DNA of 64,000 bases from Triglochin maritima (Eukaryota; Streptophyta; Magnoliopsida; Alismatales; Juncaginaceae), in NCBI GenBank assembly GCA_963682175.1, contig OY821787.1:10208501-10272500 (forward strand), given 5' to 3'. Of the stretch, positions 47,511-58,639 are shown piece after piece. Position numbers and translations under genes: made by a program. How positions within the stretch are numbered: the first letter of the stretch is position 1; each line of letters starts with the position of its first letter. Under the pieces are notes generated by a model, which did no database searches, was not told where the DNA came from, and was given only the letters and a program-made list of their open reading frames with translations.

Positions 47511-48963
47511 AGGAGTGTTGTCTCCTGAGGGTTTTCAGCGGATATACCCACAAAATCCGAACAAGATGCATTAATCAATCTAGCTACACGACTCGTTGGA
47601 CTTATTTTGTCGATCATGGGACACGGTAATACTACGGGTCGACTCTATATATGTAATCCGTCCACACACCTAGCCTAATGAGTTATTCGTGAAAGTTAGT
47701 TAAGGACTGAAGTGAAAGACATGGGCAACCTTAACTTCTGAATGTAATACAATGTGTAAAGTCCATTTTGGTTCTTATTTGACTCTTTTTTTTTCTTTTC
47801 TTTTTTTTCTTTTGTTTTTTTTTCTTTGGAGCATTTTATTGGTTGGTGTTTGATTCTCCCAGGGTCAGGTTTCGTGCATCATTGCCTATGAGGACTTACA
47901 CTATCACGTACACCTTCCCCCAAATCCCGACATAGGGCGATCCCTACCACCCGTGTAACGGGAGTTCGGTCGGTGCATCCCAAGTCAGATGACTCGAAAG
48001 CACCAGGCACAAAGTCCCCTCAGACCTACTTTCCCGAGTGATAGGAGCCGTGCGAGAAGAGAGAACACCACTTATTTATCTACATGGGAACCAAAACCCC
48101 TACACTTAAGTTTCACAAAAAGAGATTAAGGGCCCTTGCCGACGACAAACTTCCTTATACTAACAGACACGAATTATTTGACTCACTAGGTTCAGAGTGG
48201 ACTTCTTTAAATGTTTGAGTACTGAAACCCTATGATTACACGCCCCCCGAGGGAAAACCGGGGTGCATCCTAACGACTCGATAAGACCTAAAGCCAGTAA
48301 ACTAGAAATCCTAATGCATCAAGTTCAAGACAATTTTGGGAGCTTTCTTTTTACTTTGCCTCTCAACGGTTTTGCATATGCTAAACACACGCAAAACCCA
48401 CAAAAACATTTTCTTTAGCAAACACATGAAGATTTTGAAAGAAATGTGAAAATTTTAAAGCACTAGCCAAGCAAAAGAAGACAAGTCACCCAAGGATCAT
48501 GGCAAGCAGATATATCAATGTTAAATGCGGCACACTAACATGACCCTAACAATGCACACAAAAGAAAACAAAAAATCAAAAGAAAAGACTCGACTATGTA
48601 TACACGTAAAACACCCCCCCACACCTACTTCATGCATTGTCCTCAATGAATGTGAACAAGATACTACATGTAGATATGCATGAAAAAGGAAAGATCTCAC
48701 CAACATGAAGTACAAAGGGACGTTCAGGGTCATGTTGATGAACACAAACCCAAATTCCTTCAAAACCTGTGAGAAGCTGAAGAAGGGAGATAAATACGTG
48801 AAGAGATTGGGCCCAAGTACACAAGGGTTGGGGCCCACAACAATCGATGCTCACTGAAGGAGTCTTTTATTACACACTTCTTTTTTTGTTGTTTTTTTCT
48901 TTTTTTCTTTTTTCTTTTTTTTAAGATATATACATCAACCAAGATATTCTCATAATCATTTGG
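47511..48963 (-). other. E 3' untranslated region with internal polypurine-like tract
   Basis: Non-coding, collinear with the equivalent regions of A and C. The internal tract is at 48608-48627 (minus: TAGGTGTGGGGGGGTGTTTT), beside the conserved GAGGACAATGCATGA box. A T-rich homopolymer stretch is at 47788-47825. Confidence 0.75.
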
Positions 48964-51900
48964 TCAAGGAACATCAAATGAGAACATCAAGTCAGGAGGA
49001 CCAGAGACTTGCCGAGATTGGCAAACTCCACTGGTACTCAGAGGTGTCATGAGGGGTGAAAGATCAAAGCTGAAAGGCTCGAACCCCTCATGATATTGGT
49101 CGGGTGTGGGCAACAAAGAATGAAGTTGTGTTGCCTCACTAGGGTTTAATTGCTCATCGAAGAAAACCCTCCAACCAATAGACGGGTGCATCGGAATGAG
49201 TTCCTCAAGCTCATTCGATGGATGCAGCAGACCTGCATCACTAAGAATGGGGCTTCTCCCCAAGTCATCCAACAAGGACCTCCCACCATCATTTAGATCA
49301 TCAAGCATAAGCTCGGTCATAGGTGGGTCCTTGTTGGAGTCAATATGAAGCTCAAATGGCTCAATGGCCATGGGACATGAGGTAGAGACACCTTCTGGTA
49401 TAGGCATATGATGAGGTGTCTCACTCTCACTAGTACTCTCAACTGAATCATGCAATGAACACTCCCTTTGGACATTCATGTTCGAGGCCAGCTCACTCTG
49501 TTGCATTGCGAAGACAGGCAATGAGTTTTCGCTGGGCCCACGAACATTCTCAACGGGTTTCATTGGGGTTAGGGGTGTTCGTTGATTTTGTGGTGCTTTC
49601 TCCAGTTGGCGGATGAGATTTAGATTTAAAGGTTCATCCATGGGTTCTTGTTGCTTACCAGAGTTGAACACATGAAACTCGGCACTCATGTTACCAAATG
49701 AGAGCTTCATGAGACCATTTCTACAATTAATCAAGGCATTGGAGGTTGCCAGAAATGGTCTACCCAAAATCAAAGGTATTTGAGAGTGGGTGTTCGCAAC
49801 AGGATTGGTATCGAGGACAACAAAAACGACTGGAAATATAAAATCTCCAACTTTGATAAGCACGTCCTCGATAATCCCCATGGGAATACGAATGGATCTA
49901 TCGGCCAGTTGGAGGGTGATCTTAGTTGGTTTCAATTCTCCCAAGTTCAACTGTTGATAAACAGAGAATGGGAGGAGGTTGACCGCTGATCCTAAATCAA
50001 ACAAAACATTGCTCAATCTAGTGTCCCCTATCGTACACTGAATAGTAGGACACCCAGGGTCCTTGTATTTTGTGTAGGTAGGATTTGACAAAAGTGAGCT
50101 GATATTTGCAGCCAAGAATGCTTTCTTAGGAACATTGGTCTTCCTCTTGGTTGTGCAGAGATCCTTCAACACTTTGGCATATTGAGGTATTTGTTCGATG
50201 ACATCCAACAAGGGGATGTTAACCTTTACTTGCTTAAACACCTCTAATATCTTGTCCATGTTGTCACTCTGCTTTTTGTTTAACCTACTTGGATAGGGAG
50301 CTTTTGGCAGGTAGGTTTTCTGCTGTGCCTGAGAAGAAAGCTTTGGTGTATTACCCTCACCCTCAGCTTCTTCTTCACCACCATTCCCACTGAGGGGCTG
50401 CATAGATGGTGGTGGGTGAGGCAAGGAAATGTGATTGTCAACCTGTTTTCCATTCCTTAAGGTCACAATGGAATTGACATGGTGAACAGGTTCCTCCACA
50501 TGGTTCACTTGCCTCCCCCGAGGTACCACATTCTCATTTTGCATTTGTTGTTGTTGGTACATGCGGGGGTTAGCCTCAGGGTGGCTAGGAAAAGGCCATC
50601 TCTCTCTTTCATGTACAGACTGAGCCAATTGACCCATCTGAAGCTCTAGAGATTTGATGGTCTGCTGATTTGAAGTGAGAACTTGACTCGTGGTTGACAT
50701 AAAAATTTTCATTGAGTTTTCAAGTCCACGAGTCAAGTTCTCAAGCGAATTGAATTGGGTTTCCATATTATTGGAATTTGGGAAACCCGATTGATTGGTG
50801 GTTTGCGCTTGGGGTGGCTGATAGGATTGCGCATGCATGGGAGGTTGGTGTGATTGGTAAGGTGGTCTAGAGGAGTTTGGAGGACCACCCGGGGCATTAG
50901 TTTGGTTCCATGAAAAATTGGGGTGGTTCCTCCATCCAGGATTATAAGATGATGAGTATGGGTCATTCCTGGCTCAATCATAGACGGCGTTGACACACTC
51001 CATCTCAGGAGGAATGGATTCACACTCACTTTCTACATGACCTATCATACCACATGAATGACAGGGAACTGGACCAGATGTAGACATGTGAGGTGCACTT
51101 TGTTGGTTTTGGAGCTCAATCAAATCCATACGGCGCATTAAGGCCGCCATGCGTGCCTCGGTGGCCGTAGTGGTATCGATAGCAAATGCGGAACCCGATC
51201 TAGTTGAGTTTGCATTCGCGATCCTCGCTCCTATACTAGATGATGTAGGTGGTTCCCTCATACTCTCCCACTGCATGGTTTTCTCAGCGAGGTCTTCTAG
51301 GAAGGCCCATGCCTCCCTTTCATCCTTTCCCAAGAACTCTCCTTGACACATGGACTCAAGGAGCGTTCTGGACGGGATGTGAAGACCCTCATACACAATC
51401 TGACAAAGACGCCACAGCTCAATGCCATGGTGAGGGCACGAGGATAGTAGCTCTTTGAACCTCTCAAGATATGCATGAAATGGTTCGGTCTCATGTTGAT
51501 AGAACGAATTGATTTCGTTCCTCAATTTTTGAGTCCGATGATTAGGAAAGTACTTTTTGAGGAATGCAGATTGAAACTCATCCCAAGTCCTAAAGGAATT
51601 CACCTGGTTGCTGTACAACCACTTCTTGGCGTCATCCTTTAGTGCAAAAGGAACGACCCTAAGATGGATGGAGTCTGTGCTAAGTTGTTGCAGCTTGAAC
51701 ATAGCACAGACCTCCTCAAATTCCCTGAGAAAGATATAGGGGTCACCTTTCCCAGTGAAATGAGGGAGCATGGAAATGAATTGAGGCTTAACCTCAAAAT
51801 GGTTCCCATTAGCCTCTGGTAATATGATGCATGAGGGTAGAGCTGTACGGCTCGGGTAGCATCGATCACGAAGAGGTATGGGAACGACAACTGGAAGCAT

Positions 51901-52098
51901 TGGTCGAACAGGTGGGTCCAGCAACTGCTCCTCCTCACGGAAATTAGCAGCCATTGAACCCGGACTGCGTGTGACACGAGAGGAGGAAGGTGTCGAGAAA
52001 TCGATGACCGAAGCCGGATTGACAACGCTCCTCGTCAAACGACCACTCTTGTCTTGTGTCCACGAAAGCATGCACAAAGGTGCACACACAAACCACAA
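48964..52098 (-). pseudogene. E gag-protease, one nonsense codon
   Basis: About 1044 codons in one frame, broken only by a TGA at 50974-50976 where C has AGA (Arg). Domain order as in C: Gag domain with FLKKYFPNHRT, intact zinc knuckle CHSCGMIGHVESEC (about residue 343), P/Q-rich linker, protease with DLGSA and ILGRPF, acidic C-terminal tail. No pol domains. The first frame Met lies 374 codons before the stop. As the better copy it shows that C lost a knuckle Cys and gained two stops independently. Confidence 0.92.
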
Positions 52099-53104
52099 AT
52101 CTTTTTTTTTCCGAAGAATGTACGTAGGGGAGAAGACGGGGGAACACAGGAGAGAAAGAATGACTCAGGAGAGAAGGGAAGAAGTCCTTATGCTACGGCG
52201 GATGGGTACAGGTAGAAGCACACAAGCAAACAAGGCTCAAGCAATCCTAAGGTCGCTATAGGTCCTAACTGCGAGGTCACACGGCCACAACACGCCTCAC
52301 CTCCCTACAACGAGGACCACAAAGCCCCGCAAGTGAGCCAAGATCCGGGGATCTCGTCTCTCCTACTATCGACAAAGTGGGCAACGCCGATCAGGTCATG
52401 ACGGTCGGGACCAGAACACTCTCCTAATGCGCCCGAAATCCTTAGGGCCAATGTCTACTTGATTTTAAAAATTAGGCTCTTTTTTAGTGTGGTTTTTGGG
52501 GCGAAGGAAAGGGTGATGAGATCCCCCACCTTATCTTTTATGGGACAGCCCCTCCTTAGTAGCGTTTTGGAGTCCTAAATCTAGCAATCAACTCTCCAAA
52601 CAACGCTCAACTCACACTTGTTGTAATGCACTTCCTACTAACTAATGCATGTTCATACGAAATGCATGAATGAGAGTAGAAGGTGCGTACCTCACGCCAG
52701 CTCTCAGCAACAGAAAATAAAGCTAAGATAAAAGACAATCTAAATGCCTAAGTCACATACATGATGCATGGCCTAAACAAAAAGAATGCCTAATCTTTTG
52801 CTTTGAGTTTTAGGGTCCAAGTTGCTTAAGGGAGGTTTGATTATTGATCTGGGAACAAACTATAAGTCAAAACATGCCAAATTAAGTCCCAGACCACTAT
52901 CTCAGATAAAGTAAACAGACCAAAGAAATAAGAGAGCGAGCTGAGCTTACCAGACCGCCAATTGGCGGTCTACAGTGCCCAGCTTGCTTCAAAACTTCTC
53001 CAGGTGCTCCTCCTGACCACTCCAAGTCTCCTGAAACAAAGCAAAACTACAAAACAAAAATTAAATCCACTCGAATCGTCCAAACAAGAGTCTGGACTGA
53101 CACC
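52099..53104 (-). other. E untranslated leader
   Basis: About 1 kb. A single CCGCCAATTGGCGG palindrome is at 52955-52968 and the conserved leader block at 52440-52540. No supported ORF. Confidence 0.7.
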
Positions 53105-53122
53105 TCCCCGGCAACGGCGCCA
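53105..53122 (-). other. E primer-binding site (tRNA-Asp)
   Basis: Minus strand TGGCGCCGTTGCCGGGGA, a perfect match to the tRNA-Asp complement. Confidence 0.95.
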
Positions 53123-53128
53123 AAAACT

Positions 53129-54527
53129 TGTTGAACGTTTTAATTAAACCGCAAGTGCACGGCCGCGATGAAGCGGTGGCAAGTACGGGTCGTCCTCAGG
53201 GAGGTGAATAGCCTCTTGCTTGTACGAAATAAAGTGGCAAAAATTGGGGGAGAAAGATTGATTATGCTACTCTACACTAAACTACGCTAAGTATGAAATG
53301 CGAACGAAAGAAACAAACAATGAAATGACAACTAAGCTAAGAACAAAAGAAGAATGCTGGAATACAGATCTAAGAAACCCCTAAGGGGTGGAGTGAGTGC
53401 ACACAAGCAAAGAGGTGGGTGTTGAACACATTCTTTAAGCACAAATTAAGGTGGTGTTATCATGCATAGGAAGTGTCTAAATGTTGTGGCAAAACCTATC
53501 AATCTATTCACCAACTTAGTTGATTAACATTTATATATGCAAGATGTTTATTTCAGAACCTAAACAAGCATGAGAGGTGTCTAATCATTATGGCAAAACT
53601 CATCAAGTTATAAATTCTATCCTAAACAAGCAAGCATACATTCATGTTCTATCAACACATTGGAAATAAAGCATTCAATCCATTCTCATTTGCATGTATG
53701 TACATCTACTCCACCCCCCAAAGGGGATGGAACTACTCACTAAACATTACACTACTTATTAAACTAAACAAAGAAAGCATATTAACTAAGCTAATAAAAC
53801 TAATGAAATGAGATTAAGCAAAGCAAAACAAGAAACATAAAACAAACAACATAATAAAGAAAACTTGTATTAAAATGACTCACATTAAAAGTAGCATCCT
53901 CCTATTTTAGTGTGTGCTTCAAGGCCTCACTTCTAGTAGGAAGAATAGTCACTTAAAATATGGAGTGATTACAATGGAAGGTGAAGAGTTCTATTTATAG
54001 CCATGGAAAAAGGCAAACCGGGACAATCCCCCGATGTGGGACTAAACAGATACCAAAAATAGCCTAAACATCCTCTAATACATGTGCTGGAGAAATTTGA
54101 GCGGATTTGGGCCAAAATGGACCGCCAATTAGCGGTCTTGGACCGCCAATTAGCTGTGTATATGGTTCAGATCCTGCTCATTTTTGTTTTGGGCTTTTCT
54201 TTCTGGTATTGTGTGTCATTGATGCGGTTACTTGACTTGTTGGAGCTCCGACCCGAATCGAATTGGTAAAATACTCCCCATGATGGTGTGGAGTATTCTG
54301 TTTTGCTCTTAGGTCCTTCTGTCTTGCAATCAGGTCCTTCTCCCTTGCATCTTGGTCCCCAGATCTCACAATCCAGTCCTTTTTCCCAGCTTTTGGGTCC
54401 TTTTATGTTTCATCTCTTCAAACCTATTTATTCCTGAAAACTAAACATAAAACTAGTGACATAGTATTGTTTAGGTGAAAGATAATGGATATAAGATACA
54501 AATATGAGCATGAAATGATGTCAATCA
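53129..54527 (-). repeat. E 5' LTR
   Basis: 1399 bp; plus strand TGTTGAACG...GTCAATCA. TATA (minus) at 53992-53999 and USE-like element at 54032-54042 with a 32-bp gap. Two palindrome units at 54122-54156. Confidence 0.93.
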
Positions 54528-55101
54528 GCAATCATTTCATTCTACATGACATGTATAAACATCAACTCCACCCCCAAAGGGGGATGGAACTACTCACACA
54601 TTATTAAACTAACATTCATATTAAGAAAAGAAAACATGCTAATTAATTATACGAAGATTAAAACAAACGAAATTAACTAAGCATGCAAGAACTAAAAGAA
54701 ACAACAAGGAACTAACAAAACATTCTTTATTGCTCACTCACATTACAAGTAGCATCTCTCCACTAGAGTTTTGCTCCAAGGCTTTACTCCAAGTAGAGAG
54801 AATGGCCACCAAGAGAGGAGATGTATTATAAAGGAGGAGGAAGAATTCTATTTATATCCATGAAAAAGGGTAATCGGGGACAATCCCCCGGTATGGGGAC
54901 TAACGCATACCATATGTGGACTAAATACATACTAATACAACACCCGACTGAGGCTAATCGGGTTTGGATCCAAACCAACAGCCAATTGGACGCCTAGAAT
55001 GGGTTGATTGGGTTGTGATTTGGTGGAGCCTTTTATGGATGGATCTCTTCATGTTTGGTGCACCCGAATTGGTTGTTGGAGCTTAGGCTCGGTGGTTGTA
55101 A
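54528..55101 (-). repeat. LTR-F: Athila-type LTR fragment
   Basis: Minus-orientation LTR body resembling LTR-G: TCCACCCCCAAAGGGGGATGG near 54567, TTCTATTTATA near 54847, a degraded USE region near 54890, one diverged CCAATTGG unit near 54975. The left part is cut by E and the right end is lost at about 55101, where unrelated sequence starts. Confidence 0.65.
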
Positions 55102-55329
55102 ACCATGTTGATCTCGTCCCGGAACGGAGATCGTTTAGTGGAACCGCAAGGGAGGCTCGGAGGATCGAGCGAGGCTTACGAGAAGGACTAGGACCGGGTG
55201 CGGTGCTGAACCTCTCTAACTCCGGTGTCATCGATTTTGTGGTTTACACGTTTTTATCTCTTAATCCTTTACATAGTATTTTAATTCTGCATTTTGTTCT
55301 TAATTAGAGGGTCATAGATCCTAACAGAT
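55102..55329. other. Unassigned stretch
   Basis: A GC-richer piece (55102-55230) followed by AT-rich sequence. The composition and the CTAACA near 55320 recall the end of a copia LTR, but no partner or primer site is visible. No gene is supported. Confidence 0.3.
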
Positions 55330-56015
55330 CCTACAACATATACAGGGAATTACCCTTTTATATGTGTTAATTACCCTAGTATGCATGAAACTTGGAAAGG
55401 TTCTTAATGATGATTCCACCAAATAGATTACCTTATCTTCTACATCGGTTTACCTTTGTATCTATGTGAAATTACTCTCCATGGTGGATTTACTCTTATA
55501 GATGGATTTACCCTTACATATAAATGGAATATGTGTTAAATTACCTTACTATGCATGGAACTTGCGAGGGTTCTTAATGATGATTCCACCAAATGGATTT
55601 ACTATATCCTCTACATCGATTTACCTTTGTATCTATGTGAAATTACTCTCCATGGTGGATTAGTCTTATATATGGAATCACCCTTACATATACATGGAAT
55701 TACCCTTTTATATATGCTAAAGTACCCTAGTATGCTTGGAACCTGGGAGGACTCTTAATGATGATTCCACCAAATGGATTTACCATATCCTCTACATCGA
55801 TTTACCTTTGTATCTATGTGAAATTACTCTCCACGATGGATTACTCTTATAGATGGAAATATCCTTACATATACATGGAATTACCCTTTATAAGTGCTAA
55901 ATTACCCTAGTATGCATGGAATTACCCTTACATATACATGGATTCCACCAAATGGATTTACTCTATCCCCTACATCGATATACCTTTGTAACTATATGAA
56001 ATTACTCTCCTGCTT
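55330..56015. repeat. Tandem repeat, ~170-181 bp period, about 3.8 units
   Basis: Units begin with an ACATATA(C/A)A-TGGAATTACCC-like stretch at about 55337, 55516, 55686 and 55867, with a last internally deleted unit from about 55927. Anchor TGATTCCACCAAAT recurs at 55411, 55581, 55762 and 55940. Within units the words TTACC(C)TT and ATGGATTTAC recur, suggesting growth from a shorter motif. Period is close to nucleosome length, as in many plant satellites. No transposon feature flanks it directly. Confidence 0.85.
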
Positions 56016-57485
56016 TGTATACATGGATTTAAAGGACATAAATGTTTAGTTTCCCATAGATTATTTTAATATTTGGTTTGCATTCAATACCATTATTGAT
56101 GATCACCTAGATAATCCCAAACACATGTAAGGGTAATTCGACCCACATGGAGAGGTAATCTCCACATGCAAAATATGTTAGCCTTATGGAGAGTGAACCC
56201 TTATAAATGAAACTCTAACGATAGCTGAGTCACACAATAGAAGTTTAAAACAACATAAACCTCGGAAGGTTGTAATAGATGTGTGGTTTAATGTAAAATA
56301 CAAGACATGGGTAAACTGGGTTAGACATCAAGGTAAATTCAAGTAAATGAAAGGGTAACTCCATAGCTAGATGGGTGCTTATTCTAGGTAAATTTGTCTA
56401 TTCATGTACAATCGATAAAAATTACGGTTAAATCCCAACCACAAAGACACTTGGCGCTAATTCGATGTAAATGTGAATGTAATCTATAAAACACAAAGTA
56501 TAACCTTAGAGTTTCGAATGAATACAATTTTATCTTCCTAACATGGTAATTAAATTATGTATAATGTAACACATGAGTGATACAACAACATAGGTAGCCA
56601 TGATTACCGTTATCGTGCAATGGTTTGTCAACCAAATGAACTGAATTTCCTTGTATTAACAAAATAAACCTGGAAAGGTAATTCCGTATACATGAGAGGG
56701 CAAACTCATAAAACAGAGAGAGTTCTTAGAAGTTTAAAACAACATAAACTTCAGAAGATTATAATTGATGTGTTATTTAATGTAAGATACAAGACATGGG
56801 TAAACTGAGTTAGGCCTCAAGGTAAAGTCAAGTGCAAGCAATGGTAATGCTATAGCTAAGGTCTTATTTACCATCCACACCTTTGTTTCTAGGTAAATTT
56901 TCCTATCCATGGTGTTTCTCTGAAAATATTCGTACCCAACCAAGTGTATACCAAACTTCAAGGTCTTCGTTGTTGGGTAGTAGCAAGGTATAAGACTATT
57001 TAGCACTTCGTCTGTTGCTATGACATGGTCTACATCAAGGAAATGTCGAAATGGTGTTTCTTTGAAAATCTTTATGTGGTTCCCTCATTTTCTCCAAAGT
57101 CGTGCAAGTTTGGACTCGCTCACAGGGAAAATGAACATTTTGAGGCATACCGATCAAAAAGTGGTTGAGAAGAGGTCAACTTCTTGTGGAAAATCATGCA
57201 TGTTGAAACACAATGAAACAAAAACATATATAAGCATAGAAACACAATGAGTACTTTTATCAAATCTACTTTCCTTGTCGAGAGAACTTACATTTTTGTG
57301 CAATCTTGTAGATGAACCATTTCCAAACCCTAAACAAACCAAAAACTTATACAAATTACTCAAAAACTAAAACTTACCCAAACTACTCAAAAGGTTTACC
57401 CACTTATTTCTGATGAAACCAAACTAAATAGTAACGGCAACCCCAAAAAAAGTGGGAAAACTGAACTCAAAGACACAAAGATGGG
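56016..57485. other. AT-rich unassigned region with a ~135-bp direct repeat
   Basis: A segment starting AGTTTAAAACAACATAAAC occurs at 56242-56375 and again at 56731-56864, diverged, about 490 bp apart. GGTAA-containing words echo the neighbouring tandem repeat in the opposite sense. Apart from the weak coding trace at 56773-57160, no gene is supported. Confidence 0.5.
56773..57160 (-). pseudogene. Possible DUF1985/Ulp1-type MULE fragment
   Basis: The minus-strand frame crossing 57160-56773, with one stop near 57094, contains FKETPFRHFLDVDHVIA followed by an Asp-Glu and a LNSL helix. This pattern resembles the start of DUF1985, a domain carried by plant Mutator-like elements with Ulp1 proteases. 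The match is by eye and short; no Ulp1 catalytic motif or terminal inverted repeat was found. Confidence 0.25.
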
Positions 57486-58009
57486 TAGGGGTGCACATGG
57501 GTCGGGTTGGGTCGGGTTTGGGCTTCAACCCGACCCAACCCAAAATTTTCGAGTTGGGAAAAAATCCAACCCAACCCGAACCCGAACCGGTTTAGGTACA
57601 ACCCAACCCGACCCGAAATTTTCGGGTTGGGTCGGGTTGGATCGGGTTGAACCTGAATTCGGAAAATTTCTCCCAAACTTGGTCGGGTTCGGTCGACCGG
57701 TGCTTAAACGGTCGACCGGTGGCTTGAACACCCGAAATTTTCGGGTTGGAAACGGTCGACCGAGTGATGTTCGGTCGACCGGTTTATTTGGGAAAAAATA
57801 AAAATAAAAAAATAAAATAAAAATAAAAATCGGGTTCAGATTGGGTTGGGTCAACCTGACCCCCTCAACCCGAACCCGACCCGAAAATTCGGGTTTCTGA
57901 TTTTCCCAACCTGACCCGATCCGAACCCCTCCCCAACCCTCCCCAACCCGACCCGACCAGTCGGGTTCGGGTTGGGTTTCGGGTTGAACCCAACCCATGT
58001 GCACCCCTA
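57486..58009. mobile_element. hAT-type MITE
   Basis: A 524-bp non-coding element with terminal inverted repeats TAGGGGTGCACATGGGT / ACCCATGTGCACCCCTA and an exact 8-bp target duplication AAGATGGG (57478-57485, 58010-58017), as expected of hAT transposition. The arms are extended by runs of GGGTCGGGTT/AACCCGACCC, common in plant hAT MITEs, giving strong fold-back potential. The centre (57690-57781) contains four CGGTCGACCG palindromes. It encodes no transposase. Confidence 0.93.
57690..57781. repeat. CGGTCGACCG palindrome array in hAT MITE
   Basis: Four exact decamers at 57690, 57709, 57753 and 57772, in pairs 19 bp apart. Same decamer as in the CopM and H LTR arrays. Confidence 0.9.
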
Positions 58010-58045
58010 AAGATGGGATTTGATGGGTAAAGTAGAAACTTTAGA

Positions 58046-58114
58046 AATGGAAGAGGCAAAACTTAAAAAATGGAGGAGGTGAAACTGCAGTAATGGAAGA
58101 GGCGAAACCTAAAA
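58046..58114 (+). repeat. 23-bp minisatellite, three units
   Basis: Three units of 23 bp of the form AATGGARGAGGYRAAACYKMARW at 58046-58068, 58069-58091 and 58092-58114. It lies just right of the hAT MITE. The following stretch, 58115-58640, holds no feature I can support except a TATATAAAGG near 58550. Confidence 0.7.
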
Positions 58115-58639
58115 TATCTGGTGTCAGAACGAAGAAAGAAGTGTTCGTCACAAGTTTTTTTCAAAAACAAAATCCACTGTGGAAGGATGGGCGGTTTCAC
58201 CCTATATGATGGATTTGACGTGGCTTTCTTGTGAAAGACGTGGCTGTACACGTGGAACCCGTGTGAAAAACTGGGTGACAACCGTCGTAGGCATCCCAGA
58301 CTCCTATTTCGAAACAGAGACATGTTCCCAGATATTAGCATTTTGTACAAATTAAATGATTAAAATTACATTGTCACATGTGATTTTTAAATTTACTTTT
58401 GATTTTATCTACTTTACTACCCGCTCCAGTTAAAATCCCAACATCCCTAGCCAATGATGTAGAATGTGATTTATTGGTGTGACATGTCATGTGTTGTTGG
58501 TGTCATGTGGTAATGAGTTGTATTGTTCGGTTCCATGTAATGCCTATATAAAGGCTTGTCTTCTTAATTAAGGTAATGTGATTTTGGTACTTTCCTTCAA
58601 TTAATTTCCTCCTAGTTCTAATTGTTTGTAAGTATGTTG

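Larger units (their letters stand above)
46473..54527 (-). mobile_element. E: non-autonomous Athila derivative, 3' LTR truncated
   Basis: Minus-strand relative of C: 5' LTR 53129-54527, perfect tRNA-Asp primer site, leader, gag-protease with a single nonsense codon, 3' untranslated region, polypurine tract, and an incomplete 3' LTR (46473-47358). The missing LTR end is replaced by D leader, so a deletion joined two elements and no target duplication can be tested. E lies inside LTR-F. Confidence 0.9.

Noticed and set aside
57481..58004. Gly/Pro/Arg-rich ORFs on both strands at 57.5-58.0 kb.
   Set aside because: They translate the GGGTCGGGTT runs of the hAT MITE; low-complexity repeats, not protein.
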